Positions 12,389-24,004 of a stretch of DNA of 64,000 nucleotides are shown here, piece after piece. The number at the start of each line of letters is the position of its first letter. Within the stretch, counting starts at the first letter, position 1. Location of the stretch: assembly GCA_011009095.1 (NCBI GenBank), contig VTPC01000842.1, positions 415,443-479,442 of the forward strand. The letters are read 5' to 3'. A program made the position numbers and the translations under genes. The DNA is from Ignelater luminosus. Taxonomy: Eukaryota > Arthropoda > Insecta > Coleoptera > Elateridae. Under the pieces are notes generated by a model. The model had not been told where the DNA came from and ran no database searches. It saw nothing but the letters and a program-made list of their open reading frames with translations.

Positions 12389-13500
12389 CCGCAACGAGAT
12401 ACGTCCCTGTGATGTGTGAATCGAGCTTAAATAACGAAAGGATTCACAGCTAGCAAATTCTTTCCCGAGGTACAGCATTAGCTCGGAGAGTCGAGTATAT
12501 GCGGGTTCGATTCCCAAGCGAATTCTGATTTTTCGTACATTTGGTATAATTTACTTTGACAACTCAACATTGTCTTCTCAGAAATGTTTTTCTAGATCAT
12601 TTAACGAGAATCAGATCGTGTTTGAAGCGACAAAAAAACAAATTGAAAAAAAAAACAAAGGCCAAAACCACTGTTAAAAACCCGGTTTCCTATACTTGCA
12701 GACAGATTCTTGATACGCTACCTTCAACAGTCGACTTATAATGGAATTTCTAAAAATGCAACACAAAATAATAAAAACACTCGATCTCAACTGAAAGCAA
12801 ACTATTTAGAAATCGAACTTTATTACACCTACATCCGCAAGTAAATCAAAATCCCTGCATTCAATAAAATCTCAGTAAAAGCAAAAGTAAGAATACCTAG
12901 AAATAATCGCGTAAACTTTCGCTAAAACCGTTTTTGTTTTCCTTTTTTTACGCGAGGGTAATTTGTACGTCAAATCTGTGCTAGTTTTCACTGATGCAAT
13001 TTAGAACTGCATTTCGATTTAATTGCGTAATAAAACTTTTAGTAAAATAAAATCCTTGTCGCTTTGCTTAGTGAGGAAGCATTAAAAGCATTTTTTTCTT
13101 GTTCTCTTTTAAATTGTTCAGCTGCAGGTAATTATAGATTTCTGTGTATGATTACTGCCCGAAGTAAAAAAAAATCATAATTATAACAAATCAAGACATA
13201 AAGACGCTTTTGTTTTATTTCACATTAAACAGTTAACAAGATGAAGATTAATCAGGTTGCACTCTTTTTTATTTGACTTTACTAGAGCTATACAATGAAA
13301 AATTGTAATAAATAGGAAAGTTATCAACGAAGCGTTAAATTAAAAGATGCGATTTCCAAACAACTCAACTAAATTAACGTTTAGAAATATCGCTGTGAAG
13401 ATGTGGTATATTCTGAAAAAAAAAAAGATAAAGAAATCGCTGATGGTTCACCGGTTTGCAGTTTGACGCATTTGCACGTTGCAAGATTTTATTTACTATC
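12389..13500. other. Non-coding stretch with a Pol III B-box-like motif
   Basis: GGTTCGATTCC at about 12504-12514 fits a tRNA B box, and TTAGCTCGGAGAG lies some 25 bases upstream. The arms do not fold into a complete tRNA, so at most this is a tRNA-derived SINE remnant. The rest is AT-rich, without a convincing ORF. Confidence 0.35.
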
Positions 13501-13516
13501 AAGGAAGGCTTTCGCT

Positions 13517-13780
13517 CGATTTAAGTACACTAGAACTCGGTTATAACGAACCGCAAAAGGTTTGCTAAAAGAGTTCGTTATATCCGAAGTTCGTAATAAA
13601 CGATATGAGAAAAGAATTCAAATTCACATAGATTTATTTAGAGAAAACAGCAAAAATGGATCATTAGAAAGTATTCAAACTCAGTTATTGAGCGGGAAAG
13701 TCTCATTTTTATTTGTGCACACTTTGTGGATCAAAACAGTTCGTACACACAAATTAAAACATTTTGGGACACATTACAAT
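13517..13780 (+). repeat. Rep1/pogo-like end, copy 3
   Basis: The stretch begins with GATTTAAGTACACTAGAACT and continues with TCGGTTATAACGAACC, the same end as at 1690 and 11465. The following GAGTTCGTTATATCCGAAG is also shared. The copy breaks off at 13781, where the MITE foldback starts. A later part of Rep1 resumes at 14275 beyond it, so the foldback probably inserted into this copy. Confidence 0.65.
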
Positions 13781-13781
13781 A

Positions 13782-14251
13782 CAGGGTTTTCATTTGAAAA
13801 CTTACCACCTTGAATAACTTTGTAATTAGTAAGATTATCAAAAATCGCTGAAACACGTCGATTTTGTTTTGGAGGGAGACATTTAATAACCTATTCTAAT
13901 CAGTTGAGAAACTTTTCCCCTCCACTCCAACCACCCCCTCCCAAAAGTTTTAAATGACACTACCACATGTGTGATACATCATTTTAACGGGTATAAAATT
14001 CTCAATCTTTGACAATAAAGCCGTTCGTGAACTAGAGACATAAATGTATTTAATTCAATCAATAAATTTCTGTCTCTAATTCACGAACGGTTCGGCCGAT
14101 TTTAATTTTTTTTTAATGTAAAACATTGAGAATTATATACCCTTTCAAATGATATATCACACATGGGGCAGTGCCATTTAAAATTTTTGAGAAGGGGTGG
14201 TTGGGAGAGGGGGAAAGTTTCCCAACCGATTAGAATAGGTTATTAAATTTA
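13782..14251. mobile_element. Foldback MITE with arms of about 170-190 bp
   Basis: The left arm (about 13879-14048) and right arm (about 14062-14251) are reverse complements with scattered mismatches and one small indel, leaving a loop of a dozen bases. Each arm contains GTTCGTGAACTAGAGAC or its complement, a CCACCCC-rich patch and an ATGTGTGATA motif. The outer left end (ACAGGG at 13781) matches the end of the 7441-7735 copy. The outer right end is missing. No ORF is present. Confidence 0.75.
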
Positions 14252-14274
14252 TTGTTCTAAAAAATACTTTTACG

Positions 14275-14860
14275 TATCCTTATGGAAAATGTCCATGGAC
14301 GGAAACAATCTCGTTAAACGTTATATCCGGAAGTTCGATTCGCTATAACCGAAGACATTTATAAAGGCTCTTAGGGGTAGCTAAATAAAAGCAACTTTTG
14401 AGACTTGAAATGTTTCAATGAAATTTTTGAAGTAAGTTTAAAACTTTCTTAAAGTTTTTGCTTTTAGATTCCTAGTGGCAGACATAAGTGTTCCTGGGAC
14501 TCCCCGACCAGATTTCCTCTTGAGACTATCCAACTTATTGGGAGGTCCCACCTAAACAACATGGGGGTTCCCCCTCGGGGCCCACGTCAGAGCTACGATT
14601 CGTATCTACCACTATCAATTCTTATGCTCCTACGACCTATAATAACATGACAACACTGATTGGTGCCATTTTGAGGTTATGTAGCTGAAGACAAGAGTTG
14701 AAATGATTTTGTTCTTTTGTCAAGTGTTTTTCTTCACTAGTTTCAAACACTTTACGATACTAACTTCAACTGAAGTTTACCTGTTTTTGTATTCTTGTAA
14801 GATACATTCAACGATACTGGATGTGCAGAAAAAAGTCTCCTCGGAGTAGGTTAATGAAGG
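14275..14860 (+). repeat. Rep1, right-hand portion, copy 3
   Basis: It follows 2040-2650 closely: TATATCCGGAAGTTCG, GAAATGTTTCAATGAAA, CAGATTTCCTCTTGAGAC, CCCACGTCAGAGC, a GAGGTTATGTAGCTGAAG segment and GATACTGGATGTGCAG. Together with 13517-13780 it makes one Rep1 copy split by the foldback MITE. Confidence 0.65.
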
Positions 14861-15380
14861 GCCGCGGACCGCAATGAATGGCCTTCCGGGGAGGCGAAGC
14901 CCGACCATCCACCACTGCAGGTGGCTCGTTGGAAGTCAAATCGACTTTTGAAATTAAAAAAAAAAGTTTGGCTTTCAAGAGGATTAAGAAAAATAAGGAG
15001 CGACAACAGTTGGAAATATTCCAAAGGCATTTTATAAGTAGTTAAGCAAGACTTTTAAGAATAGTGCTTTGCCCTCAAGAACTCGAGCGTGGGTCACCAT
15101 AGGTGAGCCATAAGAAGACGAAACCTGACTAGTTCTAGTCCATACGGTTCTCGCTTATGGTTTTGTCAAGAAGATGAATGGAAGAAGGAGCCTGACTATG
15201 AGCCACCACAGGTGGCTTGTTGGAGATCGAAACTTCTTTGAAGCTAGAAAAGGATGGAATTTGATTATGGTTTGCTGGAAGTTGCGTGAACAACGACGAG
15301 AGGTACATACACTTAATGATACTGGATGTGCAGGAAAACAAAAACTCTGCTGGGAAGGTCAATGGAGAGCAGAGCTCTAG
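14861..15380. repeat. Degenerate direct repeats around CCACCAC..GGTGG palindromes
   Basis: Three related blocks at about 14890-14945, 15075-15130 and 15185-15235 carry a CCCGACC- or CCTGACT-type lead, then CACCACTGCAGGTGG or CACCACAGGTGG, then CTTGTTGGA or CTCGTTGGA. A GATACTGGATGTGCAG block returns near 15320. This is repeat-derived; the ORFs at 15135 (minus) and 15174 (plus) are not genes. Confidence 0.5.
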
Positions 15381-18300
15381 CGTGACCTATTAGAGGGTGC
15401 TATTAATTCTTATTTGTCAAAATTTCTTGAAAAGAAAAATCACGTCTGTCGCCTGCGTTCGTAGTGAAACAAAAACAATTTTTCCATTCTTATTCGTTTG
15501 GTTTACAAAAAATTGGAAATTCTCGTGTTTAGCAAATATCTAGATGGTCATGAATTATCCTGGAGAGACAGAAAAAGACTCTTATGGTGAAATCTTTCTA
15601 TACATAACATAACTATAAAGAAATTGATGTGATGTACAATTCAAGAAATTCTTCAGTTTTCAGAAGGCTATGAACGTGTAAACTCAACTCTTAGCTTGCA
15701 ATAAATAATGATTTAAACAGCAAACATAACCTAGAAATGTCAAAATGTCCAATTCGGAATGCTAAGACATGATTGTTTTCACAGCCAACCTAGAAGGAAA
15801 AATTATAAAATAGTTCTTGTACCACCTTCACACTCTATTTACCCAAAAATCCGCGACAGCAAGGTTAGCACATTCTTGATTTTTATTTTCAAGGGTGTCA
15901 ATAAACTCATTTTACATATTCCCTTCAAATGCTTTAAAACCTAAATCCAAAATCTAGATACCCATTTAAGTTGTGTAAACCACACTTCTCATTTGTTAAT
16001 TTTTACCTTTGTAAGTCATACTCATTTTGACTTTGACAGTTGTATTAAATTTGTGTTTCATTTTTAAGTTAACATTTGTCAGTAACGAAGTCATTGACTC
16101 ATTGGCATGGGAATATAATTTATTAATGTAAAATTTTAAAGAAATTGTTTATTCGTCAATATGAACTTTTTATTTTTACAAATAATCTAAATTGACACAC
16201 TTTTGACTTTTAATATTCAGCAAATAGCAAAAAAAAAGTGTTTGACGTGACAGTCGTCAAACCAATTCGCGATTTTCATCAACCAACAGATGGCGTTAAA
16301 TTTTGTGATTTAATAGCGAACAATAATAATTCAAGCAGTGTTGTCAAAGCTAGCGATAAATCTGCAGATCTAATGACTTGCAACAATGTTCTTCATTATT
16401 GCACATTTTTTTAAATTTTCAATAGATGTCGCTCACTCCGTGCAAATCACCAATTGTTTCAAAACAAAGTAAGTGGTATAAACATAAAAAAAGAAGTAAT
16501 GTATCTCATACCAATATTAGCAACCAAAAAGTCTCCTTGGTTTGTTTTAAACCATTTGAACAGAGTTGTTTCGTTACCATTTCTTCGTTGCTTTTTAATT
16601 ACATTTCAGTTTCAGCAAGAGAAACAAAAAGAAGAGACGTTATTACCGCAATCTATTGGTGCAATAACAACCTGCAATAATCATGCACTAGTTTGCTGCA
16701 CTTTTAATCTTACCCAATAAATTCAATCCTTATTACTTATCATTAAGAAATGCAGGTAAAAATTATCTTTGTAATTAGATGTTTTTTTCCTTCTTTCTTT
16801 TATTTGATTGCTGTGCGAATTCCAAACGTCGTGTGTGGTCATCAGCACCGTCATAAAAATATTTGAATCCGATGTGGGTTAAAAGACGTTTGAATCATTT
16901 TTTTTCTTTTACGATTTTGCTTCGTGCTAACACAATAAAATTTATTTTACAATTTCCCGAAAACTTCAGAAGTTCTTTGTGCGATTTAGAAAACGTCTCG
17001 AAAGTAAACCGGCAATAAAATTTTATTTTCTTCCAGTAATTATTAAACCATCATCAGGTTGTTGTTTTTTTAATATGCAATATATGTGAGTGTGTATACA
17101 AAATTTAAAAATTTCTATTCCTCATTTTCTAATTGCTATAGGTGTTATGGGAAAATATATTTTGACTTCTATAGAAAGTTAAGGTTGAAATTAAAAAAAT
17201 AAAATAAAAAATCCAATTGTCCCACTTTGGATCTATCGAGAATTATTCATAACATATCGTAGATAGATAATAAGGAAGAAATTTAAAATTTTGTCCATTT
17301 ATGTAATTTTTTTTTTAAGTTGATGACACCGTTGTCAAGAAAGCATCATCGTGTGCTTCTAATAAAACGGTCAGGTAAAAGCTAGTAGTGTCTAAAACGA
17401 CCTTGTCGTTTTAGGGGGTCAAGCATGAAATTATAATGTGTTAGGAAGTGTTTACTCGCGTTCAGCAATAATTAAGGCAATAACAAAAAAGTGGATCGTA
17501 TTTAACGTTCTTGGGTCTATGCTTTAATTAAATTTACCCCAGGGGGACATTTACATTTTATGAATTCTTTTTTTTTTCTCTCTTTCTGTCTTCTTTGTTC
17601 TTCCTCAGCATATTTCTAACGATTTTTCTTTAAAGGTGTGTTTGCCATAACGATGGTAATGTACGACGACCTTGATGCTAGTAGCTACTACACTATTATT
17701 ACTATTATTATTTTATTTTAACACAATCGCTTCCTACTTGCTGCTGCTGAAGAATAATCAAGTTCTCGTTATACAGGATCTCGTGTATCATGATTACATA
17801 TCGTGCATCAGAAACGAACGATTCCGTAGCCTACTTTCTCTTCTAGTATTTCGCGACCTTTCAGGGTATGCTACATAAAGATTGAACTTTTTTACGGGCC
17901 TTTTTTAGAACGCCAATAAATATTCAGTTCCTATATAAGATAAATTGAGCTTTTGGAACTTCTTATGTTACTCTCATTAATTTATTTTAAAGATTCCCAG
18001 CGGGAACTTCTAAATGTTACTAATGTTATAAAATATACCAATATTTACTAACTTATAATATAGTTAGTAGAACGATACGTGTACTAGTTACCGAGCGTTG
18101 AAGATAACGCACGTAGGCGTTAATTGTCTGCTTCAACACTTTAATGTTCCCAGAATGTTTGATGTAATTGTTGTCTTCGTCATGAATGAAGTGATTTGAT
18201 TAACTGCATGCAACATTTCTATGAAGACATTCCGAGACCCTGAATTTCCTGCTTCCTTTTAGAGGTCGTGGCGATCTCACGATTGTGTGTGTGCACACAG

Positions 18301-19290
18301 AAACAAGCACCGCTTTGTTATAAATATTTTTTCTATTTACTTTAATCTGCCAATTTTAGAAGTTTCAAAATTGGAGAAAGTCTTTGTGTCGGGTTTCTCT
18401 TTAGTGTGCACAAAAGATTTTAATATTTGCATATACAATTCATTTTTATATTACTTTTGCTTAATTATGAGTAAAGCTGCGGTTAAAAATTAACAATCGC
18501 CCACACACATGCATACAGGTTAGTGCTGTTAATTCCAATCGGCGCTTTTTTAGATAAAATGAAAGCAAACAAGTGTGGAACTGAATTTGCATAAAACAAA
18601 AATTGAGTGTAATACGAATTGCTAATATTGTATGATTTGCATAATAGATATCAGCTTGAAAAAAAGAATTAAAAGTGCAGTTCTGCTATACAGAAAGTTT
18701 AAACGATTGAAAAATCCGATAAAAAGAATGTAAAAACCTGCTAGAATTGCTTATCATTTGTAGGTTGTAAAAGTTAATTTGGAATTAACACGGTTCTTTT
18801 GAATTGTAAAGCTTGCACTTTATTATCAAAGGTGTTATAGCGGCGTAACAGTCGCTATTTCCTGAATCTTAGTCATACATGTCGGTGTATAACTTAAGAA
18901 GCTGAAGGCATGATACAAATTAAGAAAAGAGTCTACAAGAAGATTAATTCGGAAGGCCTATCTTTCCAATGGCAGCTTGCATTTCGTTATTCCTGCAGCT
19001 ATTTGGTTACTGGCATAAAGAAAAAAATCCCAGATTGTGTATTATCTCATTCCAATTACAATTTACGAATGATAACCCAAGGTTATTTCTTGAAAGATAA
19101 CGATATATTCTAATAAGAGAAATTCTATTCAAGGCTAAGTGGCCAATTCATTTTATTCAGTTTTGGACTTCATTGATAATGATTTCTTATCTCCTTCAAC
19201 TCGTACGCTTGCTGTAGACAAAAATGGGATAAAACAATGAGAATAACATATGAATCAGAATATTTCAATTCTAGGGATGCCATGAACGGT
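15381..19290. other. Non-coding stretch, scattered repeats
   Basis: A unit of the AACATAACCTAGAAATGTC minisatellite lies alone at about 15715-15750. A CAACCAACAGATGGCGTTAA block near 16280 recurs near 35480. A short (ATT)n run lies at about 17690-17710. No ORF has a recognisable domain. The ORF pair near 16426-16720 overlaps in two frames with no supporting signal. Confidence 0.5.
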
Positions 19291-19424
19291 TAAAAGTAAA
19301 TCTTAGCTTAACATAACCTAGAGATGTAAAGATGTTAATTTGACAAAAATACAGTAGCTTAAACAGCGAACGTAACCTAGAAATATCAAAACAAAACAAT
19401 GGAATTACAGTAAACTATCTATTT

Positions 19425-19562
19425 CTTTCTTGTCAATTACAAACCATATTTCTCATCCTTTATTAATTTCCAATTTATATTAACTATGATCAGTATTAAA
19501 AAATGCTATAATTAATAAAGGATAGAAAATACGGTTTGTAATTGATAAGCAAGAGACAAAGA
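19425..19562. mobile_element. Small MITE with inverted ends
   Basis: The left part (TTGTCAATTACAAACC and CATCCTTTATTAATTT) is inverted at the right (AATTAATAAAGGATAG and GGTTTGTAATTGATAAGC). The whole is about 135 bp. A second copy with the same ends lies at 35017-35147. Confidence 0.7.
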
Positions 19563-20280
19563 AAAGTTTGTTTTGTTTTACCTCCGCTGTAACCTCAAAA
19601 TCCCGTATATGACGTCAAGCGCAGGTTCTCTGTTGGGTAAACAGCAAACATAACCTACAAAATATACGCGTTTCTAGTGCAACGATTGCGCTTTTAATTA
19701 TGCATATATCTAATTTTATTTTTCTTAGTTTACATGAAATTCAAAATTACGCCGAAAATTCAGTTACTAGCTTATCGTTAATGAGAAAACTAAACTCCAT
19801 TTTCGAATATAAATACAAACGCTGTATAAGTATTAATATAATGTTTTGTTTAAGTGTTTCGTTTTTGCAATAGTGTGACAAGATAAATATTCCGCATTCT
19901 AGCCTTAGTGTGCCATCCTGTATCTCGGAGTTAAAGGAGTCAACTCGTAAAGTTCTGTTCTGACAAAAACGAACGCAAATAGAACACTCCGAACGTTCTG
20001 CATCAAATAAACGAAAGCAACTAATATTTCCGTTGCACACCCTAACCATAAGTGAATATTGAATGTATTGCCACCTTTATCACGTGTATTATAAAAAAAA
20101 ACCGTATAGTAATTTTGAACGTAATGTTTGCGGCCTTGTCACACCAAGCGCTCTGTTGCATTTCATTCGTACGTGTATGCGGAAATTTCGTTATATCTTA
20201 TTCAGATTTGCTTTGTGCATCTCCACGTTAATAAACTTATTAAATTAAATTTGAGATCATAAGTGGAATCGTGTCTTTAT
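19563..20280. other. Non-coding stretch between repeats
   Basis: A minus-strand ORF of about 100 codons (19747-20049) has no recognisable family. Isolated minisatellite words (GTAAACAGCAAACATAACCT) occur near 19638. No gene is called. Confidence 0.4.
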
Positions 20281-20284
20281 TCTT

Positions 20285-21075
20285 AATAACGTAAACAGCA
20301 AACACAAACTGCAAATGTCAAGCATAAACTAAAAATATAAAAGTGTCAATATGATAAAAAACAATAACCTCTGACAGCTGTTTTTGCTCGGAATGGTCTC
20401 TTGTTCTTGTCACTCAAATCTGAATTTTTATTTGAGAGACAAGAACAAGAGACGATTCCGAGTAAAAATAGATGTCAGATGTACCTTACCGAACGCACAG
20501 AACGTAAACAGTGCACATAACTTACAAATGTCAAATATAACCTAAAAATATCAGAATGCCAATTGGACAAAAAAATAACGTAAACAGCTAACATAACCTA
20601 TAAGTATCAAATATGACCTAAAAATATCAAAATGTTAATTCGACAAAGAAATAATAACGTAAACGGCAAACATAACCTATAAATGTCAAATATAACCTAA
20701 AAATCAAAATTCAATTGGACAAAAAATAATAATGTAAATAGCATAGCATAACCTACAATGTCAAACATAACCTCATCAAAATGCTAATTTGACAAATAAA
20801 AAACCAATAACGTAAACAGCGAGCATAACCTGCAAATGTCAAACATAACCTAGACGTATCAAAATGTTAATTTGACAAAAAACCAATAACGTAAATAACG
20901 AGCGTAACCTACAAATGTCAAACTTAACCTAAAATATTAAAATGTCAAAATGTCAACATGACAAAAAAAACAATAACGTAAACGGTGAACATAACTTAGA
21001 AATGTCGAATTGTTAGTTGACAAAAGAATAAATAACGTAAACATCAAACATAACCTACAAACATCAAATGTAAAC
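20285..21075 (+). repeat. Minisatellite, about 9 units averaging 76 bp
   Basis: Each unit starts with a form of AATAACGTAAACAGC and continues with AACATAACCTACAAATGTC, AAACATAACCTAAAAATATC and AAAATGTCAATTTGACAAA. Starts fall near 20289, 20504, 20577, 20658, 20731, 20810, 20888, 20975 and 21036. The long first gap contains a hairpin insertion (20370-20479). Single units also occur at 15715, 19310-19400 and 19638, so the unit is dispersed as well as tandem. Confidence 0.85.
20370..20479. repeat. Near-perfect 50-bp inverted repeat inside the minisatellite
   Basis: Arms at 20370-20419 and 20430-20479 are complementary with only a few mismatches and enclose a loop of 10 bases. Each arm includes GGTCTCTTGTTCTTGTC or its complement. 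The array resumes directly to the right. Confidence 0.8.
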
Positions 21076-21079
21076 TGTA

Positions 21080-21660
21080 ACTAATAAATCTCCTCAAACA
21101 AATACTGAGCGTATGGCAGTGGCGCTCTCCCCTTCCTGCCGTAAATGTAAATTACCACATTACTCAAAATTCCAAAGGACGCAATAATTACGTCTCGACT
21201 GCAACAAATTACTTTCCTTCCTTATCTATTTCGAGAGTCCCTAGAGATGACATTAGTTAACAATTTCTACAAAAACATTATGCGTTTTTAAAATTTATAT
21301 TTATTCAAGGTTTTTCGAGCAGTTTCGATTTCGCCGCGTCCGCTCTAGGCCCTCCTTGTGCCGGTACACCTATCTGGCAAATACCCAACCATCGCGCTAA
21401 AGCGCTGATTTTTATTAAGCTTGTTGGAGGCTCTGAAGGTTAGGAATAGTTGTAATTGGAGATCCTACAATCGAGAGTTCCTTTCCATTCTCTTTCATTA
21501 GAAAGAACCGATTGGCTCCCTTTTCATCAATGGTTTGTAGTTCGCGGCGCATGCGCTAATCATGTTTGCAAGATTTTCATTATTTACCTAATTTACAATT
21601 AAATGTCTTTAGATATATTTAATTACTGTTAACGTGGTCTTAAGAAAGGCGCCTAGTCGA
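21080..21660. other. Non-coding stretch, no gene seen
   Basis: A more GC-rich patch at about 21310-21410 (CGCCGCGTCCGCTCTAGGCC) is not repeated elsewhere in the window. No ORF of note. Confidence 0.4.
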
Positions 21661-22010
21661 TTTAAGTATAGTAGAAGTCGGTTATAATGAACTCGCAAAA
21701 TGAATTCGTTATATCCGAAGTTTGTAATAGACGATAAAAGAAAAAAATTCCATTGAATATTATTGATTCATTTATATAAACCATGCAAGAAACAGCAAAA
21801 ATTGATACATAACCATAACCAAGGGCATTTATAAAGGCTCTTATGGGTAGTGTGGCAAAACTTCCGAAAACAGTTCGTTATATCTGATGGTTCGCTATAA
21901 GCAACTTTAAATTATAGTTCGTCTCCGATTATTGAATTCTCGTAAATTACACTCGACAATGCTGGATGTGAAAAAAACAAATTCCTTCGAGAAGGTCAAT
22001 GAAGGGTACA
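21658..22010 (+). repeat. Rep1/pogo-like fragment, copy 4
   Basis: GATTTAAGTATAGTAGAAGT, then CGGTTATAATGAAC and ATATCCGAAGTTTG, match the other Rep1 left ends. ACACTCGACAATGCTGGATG near 21950 matches the Rep1 right side. The middle is deleted relative to copy 1. Confidence 0.6.
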
Positions 22011-24000
22011 GCGCGACCATGGATCACAATATAGATGACCTGTTAAGAGATAGAAGGTTCTCTGAAACCAAAAAATGTGGTCTACTGCAAATAGCACGTA
22101 GAGCAAGGCTTTCCATAGGGTTAACAGCAATTTCTTCGAAAGTCTGATATTTCCTTAATGGACAATAACGCAAAGGAAAAAGTTTCTGGTGACTGCAAGG
22201 CAAATTTAAAAATCCAAAAGTAAACAAACTTCCTCCTTTTCTTTTTTTTTAGTCGCCTACTTAATTTTGATACAATTGAATAGCTCAGTGGTCTCTGAAA
22301 TGAATTTTGCTTTGAAAATTTTTTATGATCATTGTTCAATAAAATTTGACAAGTTAAGAAAAATCATCAAGTTTTCAAGCTACCCACAAACCGTTCAATA
22401 ATAAATTCGACTTGATTAAAGAAATAAAGAGAGTCTACAGAAGTTATGTAACTTATCGAGGTTCTTTAGATAAAGCAAACACTTAAAATGTATATTTAGC
22501 TTCAAGCAATTCGATTGATTTTGTAAACTTGATACATTTTGCAACATTCAGCCTTTATTTATTTATCTTATCGGCCTTATCAACAGGCTCAACAATTCCT
22601 TTTTTTCCAATCGCGATTTTAGTGCAACGCTATTGAAATTGTAACAACAATAAAAAAAAACCTAGTCCACCACCAATATCTATATAAATGAGGGATACGT
22701 AAAAAACAGTTTCCGTAAAATCTCCCGATTAAATTGTTCCGTGAAAAAAAAAAAGTGTAACATTATTATTACTGTAGCATTTCCGGTGTGCATTTTCCCC
22801 GTACACAAATAAAACCGTACGTTGATATCTCGGTTGATATTTCTGTTGTCATGCATATCCACAAACACACATTCTGCATTCTTATCACCTAACGCATATT
22901 TTTTTTACTAACGAAGCCTTATCTGTACTACCACATATATATCCCGACCGGGCTATTGAGGAGATAAAAGGAGACCTCTCTCTTTATAATAATAATATTG
23001 TATAAATTGAGTGTGTGCCTAGCATTCCGATCCGGTTTGATTGCATAAACAACGGAGCACTTAAAAGAATTGATTACTTCTACTTAATCACGTGCACCAT
23101 GGGCGTGATCTTATACTTTAATTGAAATGCACACTAGATTTCGATTTCAATTTCAATTCGAACTATCCAACATTAAATTCAATTAAGAAAGACAAAATGG
23201 GGTTTGTAGATCGCATTAGAAAAAAGGCGTATCACAAAGGATGCTTCTGTTATACTAAAATGAATATATTTCGTCATCACGTTTTAAAATCGGACTGTTC
23301 CAATTTTCTTATCTATTATGTATAATAAAATAAGAACGACGATACATTATGGAATACTAAAAAAAAGTGTCATAATTTTTAGGTAATATGTAACAATCTT
23401 TGTGTGCATAAATGACTAATAATAATTCGTGGGTAAAAGAAACACACAAACGATAAAATTAGATACGGTAATAATTAAAGTGATGAATGATACAGGTTCT
23501 TTCATTAAGGAAAAAAAATGAACCTTTAATTAAATCACAGTCTAAAAATATAATGATTGGTTTAGTCATACATTAGCATTTTGTCGAGAAAAATGAATGC
23601 AGAACTGTAATTCCACATTCGTTTCGCACGTATACCTAGCATCCGCCGGAAGACGGAACATACACTGTCTTTTCTTTATGAAAAGTCCAATAGCGTTATA
23701 AATCAAACGCGATGCTTGTCATTTTCTGAATTTTGCAATATATTTGAAGAACTTGTGTCCAATAATAATAATAATAATAAATCTTCTATAACTTAAAATA
23801 ATAATAGTTGTAAGTTGCGTCTTCCTTGAGGCACGCGATATAACAAAGCACGAGTTGGTTACTTTTAGCCATAGCAATTTAAGTTAGTTCAGATGAAAAT
23901 TGAAAGTCAATAAATCGAATACCTTGGCATGCGAAATGCCATCTATGTCTTCATGACATCAAGTTTGGTATCGTCACAGTTGTTTAGCAATTGCGTCTTG
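22011..24000. other. Non-coding stretch, no gene seen
   Basis: Homopolymer-rich and AT-rich, with an (AAT)n run at about 23762-23781. Patches at 22920-23110 and 23620-23670 are more complex and unrepeated. No ORF is convincing. Confidence 0.5.
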
Positions 24001-24004
24001 ACAT

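Noticed and set aside
12455..12520. tRNA-like segment with a B-box
   Set aside because: The T-arm motif is present but the acceptor, D and anticodon arms do not pair; spacing is too short for a tRNA.
19747..20049. 100-codon minus-strand ORF
   Set aside because: No recognisable domain, and it lies among dispersed repeats. Length alone is not enough in a 64-kb eukaryotic window.
20285..21075. Direct repeats with variable spacing, superficially like a CRISPR array
   Set aside because: The units are long, AT-rich and degenerate with no distinct spacers, and the genome is eukaryotic. It is a minisatellite.
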